Positions 62,324 to 64,000 of a DNA stretch of 64,000 bases are shown piece after piece. Source of the DNA: Pictodentalium vernedei. Its lineage: Eukaryota > Mollusca > Scaphopoda > Dentaliida > Dentaliidae. Every line of letters starts with the position of its first letter. Positions within the stretch are counted from its first letter, which is position 1. The position numbers and the translations under genes were made by a program. Below the pieces are notes generated by a model that worked only from the letters and a program-made list of their open reading frames with translations, ran no database searches and was not told where the DNA came from. Where the stretch lies: the NCBI GenBank assembly GCA_031216915.1, contig CM062294.1:159109455-159173454 (forward strand), in the 5' to 3' direction.

Positions 62324-63103
62324 GAATGAATGAATGAAAGGTTTTAGCGCGCCGAAGGCGCGCAGGGACGATGTGGGATTTACAAATCCCTTGCGACCCG
62401 GTTAACCTTATTTTATTCCCTTGGACCACACAGGCCTAGCTTTCCTATTGCCCAAAATGGAGTCTGAGGGGGTTATGCACGCGGTTAGAATACCCGGCAG
62501 TTTACGTTGGAGTGTTAGATGGTCAATACTCAATCCCTCAACGCCTTTAAAACTATTAGAGAGCGAGCCCTATTCGGTTCCAGTTCGGGGATGGTAGAGG
62601 TTTGAGTCCCACCATGGTGGCGAGCCAGAATGTAATGTTGTCCGATGGCAAGTTTAAGGGAAGAAGAGAAAAGAAAACCAAACAGCAACGCCGGTTTGGT
62701 AGCGGCCCCGGTATATGACTATAGCGGTTACAAAAAAGAAGTGGAGAAAGCTCCAACAGTTTAGTTTTAAAAAAACCGGAGTGATCCATCAAGCCTTCTG
62801 GGAGATAGGATGTGAGGTATCTGGTTATCCTTCGGGAATTCCAAATGTCCTCCTCCACCCCCCCCCAAAAAAAAAAAACCTCTCACTGACACACACCCTC
62901 AAGCCCTTAAAATGGCTGTTAAATCTTTATTCAAATGTTTATTTATATCAAATGTACACTCGTTCCCAGCCAGACAAGCTTGTTTCAATCCTTGCCTAGC
63001 GTTTGGTGGTTTCTTGTATATGTTGCAGAAAAGTAGGTTGCACCAATTCCTCCTACTCTTTGTCTACCATTTCCATGCGTCTTCTTGATAAGAGTGTTGC
63101 AAG
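62324..63103 (-). mobile_element. Inverted copy of the nested element at the array edge
   Basis: This ~780-bp segment is the reverse complement of the element carried in every unit, with many substitutions. It runs from a three-unit (GAAT)n end through the GCGCGCC hairpin (loop GAA), a C9-A12 run in place of poly-G, to gtgttgcaag. Homology ends at exactly the same left boundary as in the array copies, which defines the element ends independently. It directly abuts truncated unit 14. No target duplication is visible around it, so a rearrangement may have removed one flank. Confidence 0.8.
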
Positions 63104-63241
63104 AAAATTTGAGAATGTTCAGTTAGAAAAGTTATAGGTAGAGAGAGAGATAGGTATCCGCTATTGTATATTGTGCCTGCTGTGTGATTGTTGCTATGGA
63201 TGGGGTAAGGGGTGTGTTTCTTCGGAGCCCACTCCCCACAC
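63104..63241. other. Unassigned 138-bp spacer
   Basis: This lies between the inverted nested element and the terminal LINE. It contains a short GA run (tagagagagagatag near 63140). I see no ORF or known repeat in it. It may be native flanking DNA or the extreme 3' end of the LINE. Confidence 0.5.
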
Positions 63242-63480
63242 GCAGAGTTGCGAGGCAATCCTCACAGACTCGATCTTAAAGATCCTTAATGAGTAGCGAG
63301 GCAATCCTCACTGACTCCACGCAGTTTAATTCTATTGAGTAATTTTAATTTACTGTGGATTATTTTGTTTTTCTGTTTAGGGTTCGGTGTTCGTTCAGCT
63401 TCATCATTGATTCACTATCCTTGAGTATGTGGAGGGTTTTGTTATATAGATCTTATTAAACGCGTTTCAATCGCGCTTCA
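63242..63480 (-). repeat. Tandem LINE 3' end, distal copy (decayed)
   Basis: This copy corresponds to the adjacent copy at 63481-~63755. Its coding part matches the last ~30 codons of the LINE protein (LNEHRTLNRKTK before the stop) but carries two consecutive stop codons upstream and several replacements. The T-rich segment of the other copy is shorter here. Confidence 0.8.
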
Positions 63481-63555
63481 GCAGAGTTGCGAGGCAGTCC
63501 TCACAGACTCTATCCTAAAGTTCCCAATGAGTAGCGAGGCAATCCTCACTGACTC
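63250..63555. other. Four copies of a GAGG-CAAT-CCTC hairpin
   Basis: The motif gcgaggca(a/g)tcctcac(a/t)gactc occurs at 63250-63271, 63296-63317, 63489-63510 and 63534-63555, two per tandem 3' end. GAGG and CCTC form a short stem around a CAAT or CAGT loop. In the second and fourth copies an outer GAGT/ACTC pair extends it. It may be the RT recognition structure of the element's 3' UTR (inference). Confidence 0.6.
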
Positions 63556-63755
63556 CACGCGATTTAGTTATATTGTATAATTTTTATTTTATTTTAGTTT
63601 ATTATTTTTTTTATTTTATTTTTTTTTTTCATTTTCTGGAAACTTATTTTGTTTTTCTGTTAAGGGATCGGTGTTCGTTCAGCTCAACCATTAATTCACT
63701 ATCTTGGAGTCTGTTGAGAGTTTTGTTTTGTAGGTCTTTTAATCGCGTATCAATA
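63481..63755 (-). repeat. Tandem LINE 3' end, proximal copy
   Basis: This copy contains the true ORF end and a T-rich 3' UTR (63580-63640). It then has the same pair of gcgaggca.tcctcac.gactc motifs as the distal copy. Confidence 0.8.
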
Positions 63756-64000
63756 GTTTCTATTTTTGCTAGCTCGTGAAGTTCCTTTATCGGTGTCCAT
63801 TTCGGTTTGCATAGTGCCACTCGCAGGGCATAATTTTGAAGCCTCTGTAACTTCTGAATGTTGGTTTTGCTTAGGTCGCTTGTTATTATGGCACCGTATT
63901 CTAGTACCGGACGTATAAATGTTTTGTAGAGCTTGAGGAGCACATCTTTGTTTGCTCCCCAATTTCTACCTCTGATCATCTTCAGAAAATTGATACGTTT
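63644..64000 (-). pseudogene. C-terminal part of a LINE RT protein (partial)
   Basis: The frame is open from the window edge (64000) to a stop at 63644-63646. It includes MIRGRNWGANKDVLLKLYK, then FIRPVLEYG and LQRLQNYALR, the region just after the RT catalytic core in many LINE proteins. It ends in a short basic tail. The catalytic part would lie beyond the window, so activity cannot be judged. The frame itself has no visible break. Confidence 0.78.

Larger units (their letters stand above)
63242..64000 (-). mobile_element. 3' end of a second LINE, running off the window
   Basis: The minus-strand frame and its downstream sequence form the C-terminus and 3' UTR of a non-LTR retrotransposon. 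The terminal ~240-270 bp occur twice in tandem (63242-63480 and 63481-~63755). The sequence is unlike the LINE in unit 13 outside the generic FIRPVLEYG motif. Confidence 0.8.

Overview
The window is eukaryotic, very probably invertebrate nuclear DNA. It has no bacterial-type gene density or operons. It is AT-rich and repeat-dominated, and the only proteins I recognise are the reverse transcriptases of non-LTR retrotransposons (LINEs). The style of those reverse transcriptases suggests a metazoan, perhaps a mollusc or similar invertebrate, but this is an inference and no host gene confirms it.

Positions 1-62323 are one head-to-tail tandem array. The unit is about 4.53 kb, and there are 13 complete copies plus a partial fourteenth. 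All copies lie in the same orientation, and the array runs off the left edge of the window. Every unit carries a ~785-bp nested mobile element with an 8-bp target duplication, a poly-G tract, and a ~155-bp internal tandem duplication. Short protein-like reading frames occur in every unit, but I cannot assign any of them to a known family. By shared variants the units fall into types in the order A B B A B C C A B C/D D D D. An A-B-C block of about 12 kb appears twice (from 13585 and from 31528), so the array has higher-order structure. Units nearest the right edge are the most divergent.

Several private events mark single units. Unit 4 carries a 329-bp LINE 3' fragment with a (TTA)n tail. Unit 7 has a ~490-bp deletion with filler DNA. 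Unit 10 is a C/D recombinant. Unit 13 is split by a 3.3-kb, 5'-truncated LINE (58304-61599, minus strand) flanked by an 18-bp target duplication. That LINE is dead: it has an in-frame stop, a frameshift in an A7 run, and FAVD in place of the catalytic FADD motif.

The array stops abruptly at 62323, exactly at the tail end of an inverted copy of the same nested element (62324-63103). After 138 bp of unassigned DNA comes the 3' end of another LINE on the minus strand (about 63242-64000, running off the window). Its last coding codons and 3' UTR are present twice in tandem, with paired hairpins. No functional host gene, tRNA, rRNA or CRISPR array could be supported. The main interest is the evolution of this macrosatellite and of the undescribed element inside it.
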